Assembly (NCBI GenBank): GCA_963576785.1
Contig: OY756152.1
Coordinates: 1 to 59,189 of the forward strand
Direction: 5' to 3'
Source: Chlorophyllum brunneum
Taxonomy: Eukaryota; Basidiomycota; Agaricomycetes; Agaricales; Agaricaceae
Length of the DNA stretch: 59,189 nt
A model generated the notes under the pieces. That model did no database searches, had not been told where the DNA came from, and was given only the letters and a program-made list of their open reading frames with translations. Shown in pieces: positions 42,646-53,241 of the stretch; position 1 is the first letter of the stretch; each line of letters opens with the position of its first letter. A program made the position numbers and the translations under genes.

Positions 42646-43454
42646 AGTTTTTTACAGCTGAAGTAACTAGCTTTGCTAGGCTAGCTTAAGCTAACTTCGT
42701 TATAGCTGCGCTATTCTAACGAAGTTACTTCTGCTAGTAATTGCGTTAATATTCAGACTAACTTCGTTAGTCTGACTTAACGTTTGATATTATAGTTAAG
42801 CTACTGTAATATACTAGTTTGCTATTAACTTAGTCTTATTTTATTTGCTTATGCAATTTGTCTATATCTCTTTTATATCCAAATTCTAATTTCTATTCGC
42901 TTATGAAGATTAAGTTCTTAATCCTAATTCCATCTAATAATAAATCTTATAAAAATAAGATACAAAACTCCCGTGGAGTTGTTATGCAAATATTCCACTA
43001 GCTTACGCTAGGTACAAGTGAACCTTCGTTTATTAATCATTACACTGATTACTTCAAATACTTCCACTGTGTTTGTAACGCTGTTACTTACGTGTTTATT
43101 ACTATCCTTATTACATTAGTAATCGTAACTGGGCTACTACAACCTAGCGAATGCTACTAGTAGCCTTGGCCACTACTCTAACGTTATACTTTACCTTACT
43201 CTAGCGCGGCTATACTATTACGGATAGTACTATTGATCTACTTTAAATATTATAGCCTAGGCTTTATTGATGCTAATTTATTGTATCGATTGCTAGTAGC
43301 GAATGCTACACTAGTTACACTTACGTACTTATTACTAAGTGTAGTATAGCTACGCTAGTATAGCCTAGCAAAGCTACTGCAATTGAGATCTCAACAGCAG
43401 TAGTAACTTCGTCAGATATAGCGTACGCTATACTAGTACTAACTTCGTTACTAG
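42646..43454. other. spacer upstream of rns with 63-nt direct repeat
   Basis: No gene I can assign. It holds direct repeat copy 1 (42714-42776), hairpin elements, and a unique stretch (42840-43130) with a short plus-strand frame starting MKIKFLILIPSNNKS that I do not recognise and that is soon stopped. It may be more plasmid debris. Confidence 0.5.
42714..42776 (+). repeat. 63-nt direct repeat bracketing dpo remnants, copy 1
   Basis: Matches 46590-46652 at 61 of 63 positions. It ends GACTAACTTCGTTAGTCTGAC, itself a strong hairpin. Confidence 0.9.
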
Positions 43455-43960
43455 AATAACTAAGAGTAAATTTAAGAGTCAATCTAACTTGAAACAGTAG
43501 TATACCGACACTGATAGTCTCTATACAAACTTAAATCCAGATGAAATGAATGATTTATATTCTAATATAGTAGTAGCCTTGGCCACTAGTTACTAATTAA
43601 CTAGTATAGCGAATGCTAGCCTAGGCCACTAATTAAAATTAGAAACTATCTCAGATAAGGCTTTTTTCATAGCTCCAAAAGTTTATTATTTAAATACAAT
43701 TGGAGGTGAAGTAATTTGTAAGGTTAAAGGGTTAAATAAATCTGTCTGGTTACCAGAGGTTACTAGTTAGTGTAGCGAAGCTAGGATAGCGTACGCTAAC
43801 TTCGTTACTAGCGAAGCTAGTAGTAGCCTTGGCCACTAGCCTATTATATAAAGATAAATATATAAATAAAAATCAGGATAAATGGTTTAAGTCATAAGAC
43901 ATTGTAACGAAGTTAGAACATCTAATCATCAAAATTATAAACACTATAAATTACCTATTA
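43455..43960 (+). pseudogene. dpo: family B DNA polymerase remnant 1 (C-terminal part)
   Basis: Translated pieces match the end of a protein-primed family B polymerase: KSKFKSQSNLK, a stop codon, then YTDTDSLYTNLNPDEMNDL (motif C, TDTDS), then SDKAFFIAPKVYYLNT and KDKYINKNQDKWFKS. Each has a counterpart in remnant 2, so these are two separate gene copies and not one split gene. Hairpin elements at about 43565-43630 and 43760-43840 interrupt it. Polymerases of this type come from linear mitochondrial plasmids of fungi. Confidence 0.8.
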
Positions 43961-44334
43961 CTATAGATCCCTAAAAATATGGTAACTTGCTTTATATCGA
44001 TAAGCAATTAAATATGTATATTGTACAGGTTACTAGCCTTTGGCTATAACAACTGCTAAAGTCTTTGTTAAAAAAGATGAGAACCATGTAGAAATCATTA
44101 GATCAGGTAATGTAGTTTTATCTTATAAAGATAAAATAATAAATAGTAACTCGTTTGAACGATTTATAGATGCTAATCACTATATCTGTGTTAAAGAAGG
44201 TGATGAGTATAAATTACAGTTATTTAGTGTTAAGAAACCTGTCAGATTCATTGAACCTAAAAAAGTAGACAAAGCCCCATGTAGTAAAATAATTACAATG
44301 GATCTTGAAACACTCAACACTAATGGTAAAATGA

Positions 44335-44361
44335 GTGTAGCGTACGCTAACTTCGTTACAC
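44335..44361 (+). repeat. 27-nt hairpin element translated in frame within dpo
   Basis: It begins GTGTAGCGTACGCTAAC and ends TTCGTTACAC, is nine codons long, and reads SVAYANFVT in dpo. Nearly the same element is translated in rps3 (about 48444-48468) in the same frame. Confidence 0.85.
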
Positions 44362-45489
44362 TATCATGGTTCGATGGTGACATCATCAAATATTATTTCC
44401 GATCAGATTTTAATAGTTCTGATGATTTGATTATAAAAGCAATCAGTGTAGCGTACGCTATAACTAAGGTAAAGTATCGATCATATAAGATTTATTTACA
44501 CAATTTCTCTAATTTTGATGCTGTATTTTTTTATTAAAGATACTAAATAAATTAGGAGTAGTAAACCCCTTAATACCTAAAGGTAGAATTATTAGTGTAT
44601 CATTAAGTTATAGTAGCTGCGCTATCAAGTTATTCTAGATCATATACAATTCATTTCAGAGATAGTTACCAAATACTATTGGCTAGTCTGAAAAAATTAG
44701 CTAAATATTTTAGAGTAAGTACTAAAAAAGGAATATTCCCTCATAGATTCGTTACTAATGATAATTTAAATTATGTAGGAGCTGTACCTGCTTTTTAATA
44801 TTTTGATTATATTCGTCAAACAGAATATAATGAATACTCTAGCTCATTTAACTATAATTGGAGCTTAAAACAGGAATCTATTAAATATTGTGAAAAAGAT
44901 TGTATCAGCTTATATCAAGTGCTTAATGTATTCAATAAAATGATATTTGATAAGTATCAGATTAACATTAATAAATATCCTACATTAACTGGATTAAGTT
45001 TTGCTATATTTTTATAGCGTACGCTACACTATTTGAAAAAGTGTAAAATACCTATGATTTCAGGACAAATCTACAATAATATTAAACTATCTTATACTGG
45101 TGGTGCAACTGATATGTATATACCAACTAATGAAAGTAAAGAATTAGTATATGGTTATGATGTAAATTCATTATATCCCTTTATTCTGATTAAATATCCA
45201 ATGCCTATTGGTAATAAAACTTATTTTGAAGGAGATATTAGAAAAATAGATCCGAATGCATTTGGTTTCTTCTATTGTAAAATAACTACACCTGGAAATT
45301 TAATTCATCCTAGCAAAGCTACTTCAAACTCATGTAAAGACTAAATCAGGTATAAGAACCATTGCAGGTTTAGGTTGTTATAATGATACGATATTTTCTT
45401 CTTCTAAGGATAATGCTATAAATTTTGGATATAAATTCGATATTTTGTGGGGTTATACTTTTGATAAAGGTTATATTTTTAAAAAGTAT

Positions 45490-45507
45490 GTGTAGCGTAC
45501 GCTACAC
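45490..45507 (+). repeat. 18-nt perfect palindrome inserted in dpo
   Basis: GTGTAGCGTACGCTACAC interrupts dpo between a KKYV-like end and a new frame. A clean example of the shortest complete element. Confidence 0.85.
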
Positions 45508-46310
45508 TGTATAAAATGAGATTATATTACCCTAAATCTGATCCTATGAATTATATTGCTAAAATTAATTTAAACAGTCTTTATGGTAAATTTGGTATGA
45601 AAGATGAATTCGATAAAATCAAAATAACCACTGCCAAAGAATTTAAAAATATCAATTCAGAAAACAAAGTAAATTTAATTACTGAAGTTATAGTAGCTTT
45701 GCTATGATGATCATTATTTGATTTAATATAAAGATACTACAAATAAATTTACACCAGATAATTTAAATGATAAAGATTATAAAATTAATGTTGCTATAGC
45801 ATCTGCTGTTACTAGTTATTCTAGAGATTATATGTCTCAATTTAAAAATAATCCTAAATTAAAATTATTTTATACAGATACTGATAGTATTTATACTAAT
45901 TTAAATCTTAAAGAATTAGGTAAATTGAATAGCGCAGCTAGAATCCGTTTCAAATAAAGCCATTTTCATAGCTCCTAAGGTTTATTATTTAAACACTGTA
46001 GATGATCAGGAAATTGTTAAAGTGAAAGGTAGCTTCGCTACACAAAAATATACCATTAACAGAATAGCGCAGCTAGACTAACGAAGTTAGCGAAGCTACT
46101 TTACTAATCAAAGATACATCAGTAGTTAAATCACCAGACAAATGGTATAAATCATTAGCTGATGCTTCTATAGAAATTAAACATCAATTATATACCTTAA
46201 CACAGACTGATAACAAAAGATCAATTAAATATCATTCTAATGGAAAGATGATTGATACAAAACCATATATTTTATTAGATAAGAAATTAGTACCCCCTTT
46301 GTAGCGAGGC

Positions 46311-46698
46311 AACCAACAAAGGTTATATTAGCATACGCTAGAAAATCATAATCACAAATTCCCCAAAAATCGAAAACGTAAAACAAAATAAAAAACACAA
46401 TCAAAATTATAATTACTAGCCTGAACAAATATCTGTTATAATAGGTGCTTTTAATAGGTAGTAGCTAAATACGTTAAATTATCGCCTCTGATACTTTTTT
46501 TGGATTTCACAAATCACATCAGCCTTACAAATTCATAGTCTCAAAGTTAGTAGCGAATGCTAGTAACGCTAACAAATACACCAAAAGCGTTCTAACGAAG
46601 TTACTTCAGCTAGTAATTGCGTTAATATTAAGACTAACTTCGTTAGTCTGACGGTCAACCTTATATCGCTAAAGGGGGAACACTATCTTTGAAACAAT
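46311..46698. other. spacer dpo-trnL
   Basis: No gene. It holds unique AC-rich DNA, direct repeat copy 2 (46590-46652) and a minus-strand CCCCCTT (46670-46677) past trnL. The short minus-strand frame at 46237-46428 overlaps the dpo tail and is unsupported. Confidence 0.55.
46590..46652 (+). repeat. 63-nt direct repeat bracketing dpo remnants, copy 2
   Basis: Partner of 42714-42776 in the same orientation, 3.8 kb away. Confidence 0.9.
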
Positions 46699-46781
46699 TA
46701 CGAACAAAGAGACTTGAACTCTTACGGGTTTTCACCCACTCCTTCTTAAGAGGAACTTGTTTACCATTACAACATGTTCGC
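46699..46781 (-). tRNA. trnL: tRNA-Leu(TAA)
   Basis: Acceptor GCGAACA/TGTTCGT, anticodon stem TTCCT/AGGAG, loop CTTAAGA (TAA, UUR codons), long variable arm. Confidence 0.93.
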
Positions 46782-46933
46782 TATTTAATTAAATGCTTTA
46801 ATAAGCATAAATATTATCTCTTTTAAGTTAATAGTAGCAGCGTATATTACCGAAGGTTAGCATTCGCTAGTAACGAAGTTAGCCTTGTTTTAAGCTATTC
46901 TAACTTCGTTACAATAAACTGCAACTGGTAATT

Positions 46934-47007
46934 AGAGTTAAGAAGGAATTGAACCTTAAGTGTTAGACTTTGCAGGTCTACTACAGAACCATCTGTACAC
47001 TTAACTC
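46934..47007 (-). tRNA. trnC: tRNA-Cys(GCA)
   Basis: Acceptor GAGTTAA/TTAACTC, anticodon stem TAGAC/GTCTA, loop CTGCAAA (GCA). Confidence 0.91.
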
Positions 47008-47319
47008 ATGTTTAACGTAGCGTACGCTAACTTCGTTACAACTTCATTAATAGCAGTAGCGAATGTTAGTAGTAGTAACTTCTAACTAAGCTAGAATGCT
47101 ATAATAAAGCTAAACTAGCTTAGCGAATGCTAGTTGCATTGTGGATATAGCGTAGTGTAGCGTAGTAGCTGCGCTATTATAATGAAGTTAGTACTATTGC
47201 TTAATTATAGTAGCATTTGCTAGTAACGAAGTTAGCGTACGCTATTCGCTACTATAACGAAGTTAGTAGCTATAACAAAATTAAAAGGGGGTTACGGCAG
47301 CAAAAGGCGGCAGGGGGGG
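47008..47319. repeat. spacer trnC-rps3
   Basis: No gene. Hairpin elements throughout. Two minus-strand C runs (47285-47292 with ACCCCCTTTT, and seven Cs at 47313-47319 touching the rps3 stop). Confidence 0.65.
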
Positions 47320-48588
47320 CTAGAAGTTTTGTCCAGATTTTACTGTAATTGTAAATGCACCTTTTCTATTTTTATTTGTAAATCTTGCAACATCTGAATA
47401 ATTAATTTTACCTTTAGCAGTAAATCCTTTTTCAAATTTTTTAGTTGTTAATCTAGGTATAATTGGTTCTCTCATTAATCTACCACTAATTTTTATATTT
47501 AAACCCGATAAATGTGCTAGGCTAACGAAGTTACTATTAATTAAAGGATTATAAATATAATCAATACTTGCCTGTGGCCAATTATTAAAGTGCCCTAGTC
47601 TAGTATTGCGTACGCTAATATTGCCACTAGTAGCCTGATTACTAGTATAGCGAATGCTAGTAGCCGCCTTGGCTGGGCTACTATTAATAATATTACTATT
47701 ATATAATCTATGAATACAAGCACCTATGTTTTTTTTATTTATAATTAAAGCTAAGAAATTAACTAAAATATTACTATCAAAATAGGGCTGATGTAATCTA
47801 ATTAATTCTAATTCTACAGGTTTATTAAAGAATTTACTTAAAATAGTACTTATTAATTTAAATTTTTTAGGATAAACTTTAGTTAAATTACTTTGAGCTA
47901 AATTATTTAATTTATTTCTTTTTAGCCCTATTAAAGCACCTTTTTTATTGGCCTCTAGATTTTTATTAGTTATAACTTTAGGTATACATATAAAATAAAA
48001 CAATTGAATTTTGATTTTATCTGGAGTTGTTATAAGCACAGGTTTACTAATTAAACAATACATAGATTTAAAAAAATTGAATAATAATTTATAAACATTA
48101 TTAATAATAAGTTTATTTACATTATTTACTGTATTATATTTAGTTGCGTAATTATTAAAACCTTTGGCTGGAAAACTATAACTTATAATATTAGGGTTAG
48201 ATGTTTGACTACCCTTTTTAGGTATGTATACTAGTTGTTTCCGAAGGCTAAAAGCTAGTCTAGTGTACGCTATACTAGCGTAGCTATTCAACGGTTTAGC
48301 TTTAAAAAGGTTTAGCTGCTGTAGACGAGTAGAAAGTGTTATATTAGGCAACACTGAGCTAACATCTAGTAACTGCAAGCTCGATTTTGCAGCCTTAGAG
48401 CTAGGATTATTAAATAATGGAACTAGTTGCCCACTAGCTACTTGCCTAACGAAGTTAGCGTGCGCTACACTAGAACCTGCCCCTTGGTTAAGATTTAGGT
48501 GCCAACGGTTGCTACCTTTAGCTTCCTTTATATGAGATACAGCCAAAGGGCTGTAGGCAGAGATATTATAATTTTTTAAAATAGTCAT
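47320..48588 (-). CDS. rps3: ribosomal protein S3
   Basis: A 422-aa mitochondrial small-subunit protein, fast-evolving in basidiomycetes. Support comes from the conserved C-terminal part (SGRLMREPIIPRLTTKKFEKG, ending AFTITVKSGQNF), its basic and N-rich composition, and its position among tRNAs. At least four hairpin-element insertions are translated: around 48440-48470 (SVAHANFVRQ), 48265-48290 (SIAYTRLAF), 47600-47660 (SIRYTSNQATSGNISVRNTRL) and 47519-47535. All keep the frame and all sit outside the conserved block. ATG at 48588. The length is inflated by these inserts. Confidence 0.9.
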   Translation of the reverse strand: MTILKNYNISAYSPLAVSHIKEAKGSNRWHLNLNQGAGSSVAHANFVRQVASGQLVPLFNNPSSKAAKSSLQLLDVSSVLPNITLSTRLQQLNLFKAKPLNSYASIAYTRLAFSLRKQLVYIPKKGSQTSNPNIISYSFPAKGFNNYATKYNTVNNVNKLIINNVYKLLFNFFKSMYCLISKPVLITTPDKIKIQLFYFICIPKVITNKNLEANKKGALIGLKRNKLNNLAQSNLTKVYPKKFKLISTILSKFFNKPVELELIRLHQPYFDSNILVNFLALIINKKNIGACIHRLYNSNIINSSPAKAATSIRYTSNQATSGNISVRNTRLGHFNNWPQASIDYIYNPLINSNFVSLAHLSGLNIKISGRLMREPIIPRLTTKKFEKGFTAKGKINYSDVARFTNKNRKGAFTITVKSGQNF

Positions 48589-49111
48589 TTAATTTATTTA
48601 AATTTGATTGTTCATTTTAATAAATTGAACTTAGATGTCAAAATTTTTAGTTTATAAATAATTCTATTAAAATAATACTGGCTAGCTTCGCCACTAATAA
48701 TTGCCTATAACAATTTTATAGGCCAATAGATTTTTTTTATAACCTATAATCGCGTAGGCTAGCTTCGCCACTAATTTAATCGCCAGCCTTATTGACTCAG
48801 ATAATTGAATAGCAATTCTATTAGCTACTATAAATTTAACCAATTTGGTATACATTCGTTCCAATATAGGTTTTTATATTATAATAAAACTAATAGTAGC
48901 GTACGCTAACTTCGTTAGGCTGCTGTGATTTCGGACAACGTACGCTAACTTCGTTATAGCTGCGCTATTATAACCGAAGGTAACTATTGCTACTAGTTAC
49001 CCTTTGCTAGAAGCTAGCAAATGCCAGTTACTGAAGGTTAGTTACCGAAGGTTAGTTACTAGCGAATCCTAGTAGTAATCATCGGTAGCATTCGCTACTA
49101 CTATTAATGTT
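48589..49111. repeat. spacer rps3-trnR
   Basis: No gene. Includes two copies of GGCTAGCTTCGCCACTAA (about 48681 and 48757) and many other hairpin elements (GTAGCATTCGCTAC, GTTACCGAAGGTTA). Confidence 0.6.
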
Positions 49112-49184
49112 AATTCTCTTTTGGACTCGAACCAAAATCCGCACTTTAGAAGAATGCTGTTTTAACCAGTTGAACTAAGAGAAC
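49112..49184 (-). tRNA. trnR: tRNA-Arg(TCT)
   Basis: Acceptor GTTCTCT/AGAGAAT, anticodon stem GCATT/AGTGC, loop CTTCTAA (TCT, AGR codons). Confidence 0.92.
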
Positions 49185-49659
49185 TATAAAAATATTAGCT
49201 CTATCTTCCTCCGCTGTAGTGGCGAATGCTACTATAACGAAGTTAGCGTACGCTAGTGGCTTATAACGAAGTTAGCGAAGGTTAGCAACCGCTACTCGAA
49301 TAGCGAACTAGTGCAGTTACTACAACTCAAAAATCTAAAGTTTCAGCTGGTTAGAAGAATAGTAGTAGTGAATGCTATAACGAAGTTAGTAGTAACAAAG
49401 TTACAACTAGCCTTGCAAAGCTATTATAACTTCGTTAGATGCTAGGCTACTATAGCATTCGCTAGTAACTAGCGTACGCTAGCCTAGGCTTCTACAATCC
49501 GAGACCGCAAATAATCTGCTAGCTGGATTCCACCGTAAGGCTCGACTAACTTCTAGTAGCGAATGCTATGGTAGTAACTTCGTTAGAATAGCGCAACTAT
49601 AACAAAGTTATAATATACTAGGCTAGATTAGCGTAAGCTAGAAAATTTGAATATAAAAA
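49185..49659. repeat. spacer trnR-trnD
   Basis: No gene. Nearly continuous hairpin elements. Confidence 0.65.
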
Positions 49660-49732
49660 CGAGCCCTTCCAGATTTGAACTGAAACCGCTCTAATTGACA
49701 ATTAGATACTCTACCTTTTAAGCTAAGGGCCC
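49660..49732 (-). tRNA. trnD: tRNA-Asp(GTC)
   Basis: Acceptor GGGCCCT/AGGGCTC, anticodon stem TCTAA/TTAGA, loop TTGTCAA (GTC), discriminator G. Confidence 0.93.
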
Positions 49733-49884
49733 TTTTAAGTTGGAATAGCCTACGCTAGTATAGCGTAGGCTATTCGCTACTAGATGTTAGTAGTAGCGTA
49801 CACTAGTAGCAAAGCTATACTAGTAGCGAACTTACGCAGTTACTACCACTAGTCGCCTATGCTGCAACTTAATTTATACAGCAC

Positions 49885-49956
49885 CAAGAGTGAGGTGGCT
49901 CGAACACCTTCCAGTGATTTTGGAGATCACGATACTACCGATTATACTACACTCTT
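49885..49956 (-). tRNA. trnW: tRNA-Trp(CCA)
   Basis: Acceptor AAGAGTG/CACTCTT, anticodon stem GTGAT/ATCAC, loop CTCCAAA giving CCA. This is the only Trp tRNA found. A CCA anticodon reads UGG but not normally UGA, whereas fungi that use UGA as Trp usually carry TCA. Confidence 0.93.
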
Positions 49957-50093
49957 TACCTAAATTATTAGCTTAAATTCAGCAGCAGTAACTTCGTTAG
50001 AATAGCGCAGCTATAGAGCCCTAGCTTCGCCACATAAGCGTAGTTATAGCATCTGTAATAGTAGCCTAGCGCAGCTAGTTACTACTAATTTAA

Positions 50094-50166
50094 CTGAGTT
50101 GACCGGATTCGAACTGGTATAAGCCATTACCAAAAAATGGTGTTTTTCCAATTAAACTACAACTCA
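50094..50166 (-). tRNA. trnQ: tRNA-Gln(TTG)
   Basis: Acceptor TGAGTTG/CAACTCA, anticodon stem CCATT/AATGG, loop TTTTGGT (TTG). Followed by an ACAAAAA short tandem repeat at about 50165-50195. Confidence 0.93.
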
Positions 50167-50415
50167 AAAAAACAAAAAACAAAAAACAAAAAAGTAACAA
50201 TAATAGTAGTAGCGAATGCTAGTAGTAGTTACTAGCGAATGCTAGTAACTATAGCATCCGCTAGTAACTAGAATAGTAACGCAATTATAGCATACGCTAG
50301 TAACTAGAATAGTATAGTAGCATTCTAGCTTCGCTAGAATGCTACTATAACTTTGTTAACTTAAGCTAACTTCGTTACAACTATAACTATATTAGGCGAG
50401 TTAAAATAAGTTATT

Positions 50416-50487
50416 TGCCGAAAACTGGACTTGAACCAATATTAAAATCTTACAAGGAGTCCGTTTTACCAATTAAACTATCTCGGC
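50416..50487 (-). tRNA. trnT: tRNA-Thr(TGT)
   Basis: Acceptor GCCGAGA/TTTCGGC, anticodon loop CTTGTAA (TGT). The anticodon stem has one C-T mismatch. Confidence 0.88.
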
Positions 50488-50680
50488 TAGCTTCGCCACT
50501 AATTATTTGCAGGTTTTGCTTTTTATATCGTTTTTATAAACATAACTAACTAAAATTTAAGCTACAATAAAGGTATAGCCTCGTTGTAACGCAGTTAGTA
50601 GTGAATGCCAGAGGCCTAACTCCGTAAGGCTAGTAACTAGAATAGCGCAGCTATATTAGGTGCTACTACTAATAAATTAT

Positions 50681-50757
50681 AAAGGCCTTAAGGGGGTTCG
50701 AACCCCTGTAAAAAGTATTAACAGTACCTCGCTTAAACCACTCAGCCATAAGACCTT
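50681..50757 (-). tRNA. trnN: tRNA-Asn(GTT)
   Basis: Acceptor AAGGTCT/AGGCCTT, anticodon loop CTGTTAA (GTT), T arm AGGGG/CCCCT around TTCGAAC. Confidence 0.9.
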
Positions 50758-50784
50758 AAATCTTTATTTCCTAACGCCTATTTT

Positions 50785-50859
50785 TGGGGGAAGCGAGACT
50801 CGAACTCGCAAATCCTTACTCCCAGGGTAAGTCCCTTACCAAATTAGGTCTATTCCCCC
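50785..50859 (-). tRNA. trnP: tRNA-Pro(TGG)
   Basis: Acceptor GGGGGAA/TTCCCCC, anticodon stem CTTAC/GTAAG, loop CCTGGGA (TGG). Confidence 0.94.
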
Positions 50860-51547
50860 TACTGCCGTAGGCTGCTTAAATCAAACTAACGAAGTTATAG
50901 CGTACTAACGCAGTTACTAGCGTAAGTCACAAAGTTATAGCGAACGCTACTAGTAGTAGCAAAGCTACTACGGTAACTAGAATAGCTACGCTAGCTTTCG
51001 CTACTATAACGGAACTACCCTCACCCGCCTTAAACTGACACGGGTCTAGCTAAACTACTATGATATTTTGTTAATCCTCAACATTCAGTTTTTTTATAAA
51101 TTAGTACTGCTAAACTAAATACTTTACAGTACTTTCATTTGCAGCCTATCTAGAAATGTTCTATTTCTCAATTAAGGTTTATAAATAAACCATTTAGTAT
51201 CTAGGGGTTAGATTCTTGCTTGATAGACATTCAGCACTTATCTATTATGTTTGTGGCTACCCAACTATGCGTTCATTATTTTTTGTAGCTACTAGAAGTT
51301 ATAGCATACGCCACTAACTTCGTTACTATAGCAATTAATAATTAAAAACAATTGGTACACTAGAGAAACACAGCCTATTGGTCCTTTCGTACTGGAAGGT
51401 CTGCCCCTTTTTACTAATTGCCCCTCCAGAAGATAGGGACCATACTGACTCACGTCGTATTAAACCCAACTCACGTACCCTTTTAATCGGCGAACAGCCG
51501 AACCCTTCCAAGCTTCTTCCCCCGGAGGATAGGATGAGTCGACATCG

Positions 51548-53241
51548 CAATTATTACTAATAACTCACTACAAATTAAGTAATACTCTTAACTTTTCAGC
51601 TAAGTTTAGACTATATCTTCAACCAGCATAAGAATACAATTATGTAGCTTCTGGTTGTTGGCGTGTAGTCGTTGAAGGGTTAAGATTTTTTTAACAGTTG
51701 CTTTAACCTAAAATTTTAACTTCCCTGCTGATTGTCCAATCTTTAAAATTTTTACTTGATTTTTCTAGTAGTAGCGAACACTATAATAGTTGTAGTTGTA
51801 ATAGTTGTAGTAACCTTCGGTAACTATTCTAACGAAGTTACTATAATTACAACACTACTAACTGCGTTAGAACTAGCCTTTGGCTATAACTGCGTGACTA
51901 TTACTACAGCTACTACTAGTTATAGCCAAAGGCTATGGCTACTAGCGTACACTAACTTCGTTACACCCTCGATTGAAAAGGGGGGTAGAGATAAGAGTAC
52001 CGGCAATCAAAGATTAACCATAGGTTACCCTTCAGTTATAATAGGGGCTAGCAGTTACTAGGCCTAGAAAATTTAAGTATTTAAAGCTCTAAGGATGTTC
52101 CAGCATATAGCCAACTTCTAATCTAATATTACTATTAAAAATCCCCGTTGTTTGAACTTAAATCTATGTCTTTATATGAAGTAACTGATGCAGAATTTTC
52201 ACCCGTTATGGTTTATGGAGTTTCATTAATTTTATAACAAAGTTAGCATTGAATAGTGCATATGTTCTTTCAACAAAGGTTTAGTTACCGAAGGTTACTA
52301 CACCATCTAATGATTCTTTATTTATGTAAATTCTTTCATATTTTGAATCATTTTTGCCTTTTTTATTGTGAATTGAAGAACTAATATTAAATTTATCTAA
52401 TAAGGCTTTTCTAAGTAAACTAATCTCTGAGTTATAAAAACTATATAGCTACGCTACACAATGTCTAGTAACCTTCGGTAGCATTCGCTACTCCTCTTTT
52501 TACTTGTAGTTACCGTTGTAGCAAAGCTACTACCATCGTCCATAATCCAAAAAGCTAAACTTATCGGAGTTAGATTAGTTACTAGCGAATGCTATATTTT
52601 TTTTTTACCTTCATTATTTAGGAACAAGTCAGCAAAAGGTTTAGTTACCGAAGGTAACTACTAGCATTCGCTACTAGAGAATGAGTTCTAAAATATAAAG
52701 ATTCATTAATTTTGTAACGCAGTTAGTAGTAACCTTCGGTAACTAACATCTGCTCTTGTATAAGTTTTAAGTTCTTCTAATTCGAAACCAATTTCTAAAG
52801 TCAAATTATATAGATAAGTAATATACTCTAGCTGCACTATTCTTTTTTGATTGCTCAAAAGTAATGTATGCTTTATCTAATCCGGTTTTACCTATATGAG
52901 CATCACCTAATAAAACTCCAACTAACATCTCTTTGTATGCTTTATTCATCCTTAGAATAAGCTTTATGCGATAGCGTCTAACATTATCTATTAAAGGTAG
53001 TAGCTTCTAGTATAGCTGCGCTATTCTAATGGAGTTATAGCTACTAACAGCGTTATAGCCAAAGGCTAGTAACCCTTAGTTTTAGCTTTCGGCTACTACT
53101 AGATAACCAGTTCGATCTTTTACATCAGATATAAACTTGATCAAATATATTTATATTAGATGGTGAATAACTCACACACTATCTTTGAAACAATTTAATT
53201 TTTGTGAGATACTTCCTTAATGATTTAAGTTATATTTTTCA
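51548..53241 (-). mobile_element. rnl group I intron 2 (near E. coli 2500)
   Basis: It splits GGCACCT/CGATGTC in domain V. The P7-P3 motif AGACTATATC (51608-51617) and P4 motif TTCCCTGCTGATTG (about 51720) lie near the 3' end. The 5' junction is uncertain by one base. Confidence 0.88.
52150..52990 (-). pseudogene. shattered LAGLIDADG endonuclease in rnl intron 2
   Basis: Pieces of a LAGLIDADG_2-type enzyme remain: MLVGVLLGDAHIGKTGLDK (ATG at 52928) with the first motif, a YITYLYNLTLEIGFELEE stretch, LAFWIMDDG with the second motif (about 52545), and a C-terminal part around KSKYERIYINKE-like sequence. Between them are many hairpin elements (GTTACCGAAGGTTAC, GTAGCGAATGCTAC, GTAGCTTTGCTAC), most breaking the frame. 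A minus-strand CTACCCCCCTTTT lies at 51978-51988. The intron must now rely on other factors for mobility. Confidence 0.8.

Larger units (their letters stand above)
44037..46310 (+). pseudogene. dpo: family B DNA polymerase remnant 2 (near full length)
   Basis: Pieces in order: 3'-5' exonuclease motif I (IITMDLETLN, about 44293) and motif II (HNFSNFDAVF, about 44500), motif A YDVNSLYPF (about 45157), motif B KINLNSLYGKFGM (about 45561), motif C FYTDTDSIYTNL (about 45870), and the tail APKVYYLNT to LDKKLVPPL (about 46290). The frame is broken at least at 44535, 44610, 45015, 45345, 45495, 45700 and 45930-46100. Most breaks sit at hairpin elements, for example GTGTAGCGTACGCTACAC at 45490-45507. 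One element (44335-44361) is in frame. The gene ends in the same TACCCCCTT motif that follows host genes. Confidence 0.88.

Noticed and set aside
46237..46428. 63-codon minus-strand frame with a hydrophobic start
   Set aside because: It overlaps the tail of the dpo remnant on the opposite strand and has no homologous features.
51335..51560. Short frames on both strands near the rnl 3' part
   Set aside because: They overlap conserved large-subunit rRNA exon sequence.
51756..52061. 101-codon frame rich in valine and threonine
   Set aside because: It is made almost wholly of hairpin elements read in frame inside rnl intron 2. The repetitive IVVVVIVVV composition is an artefact.
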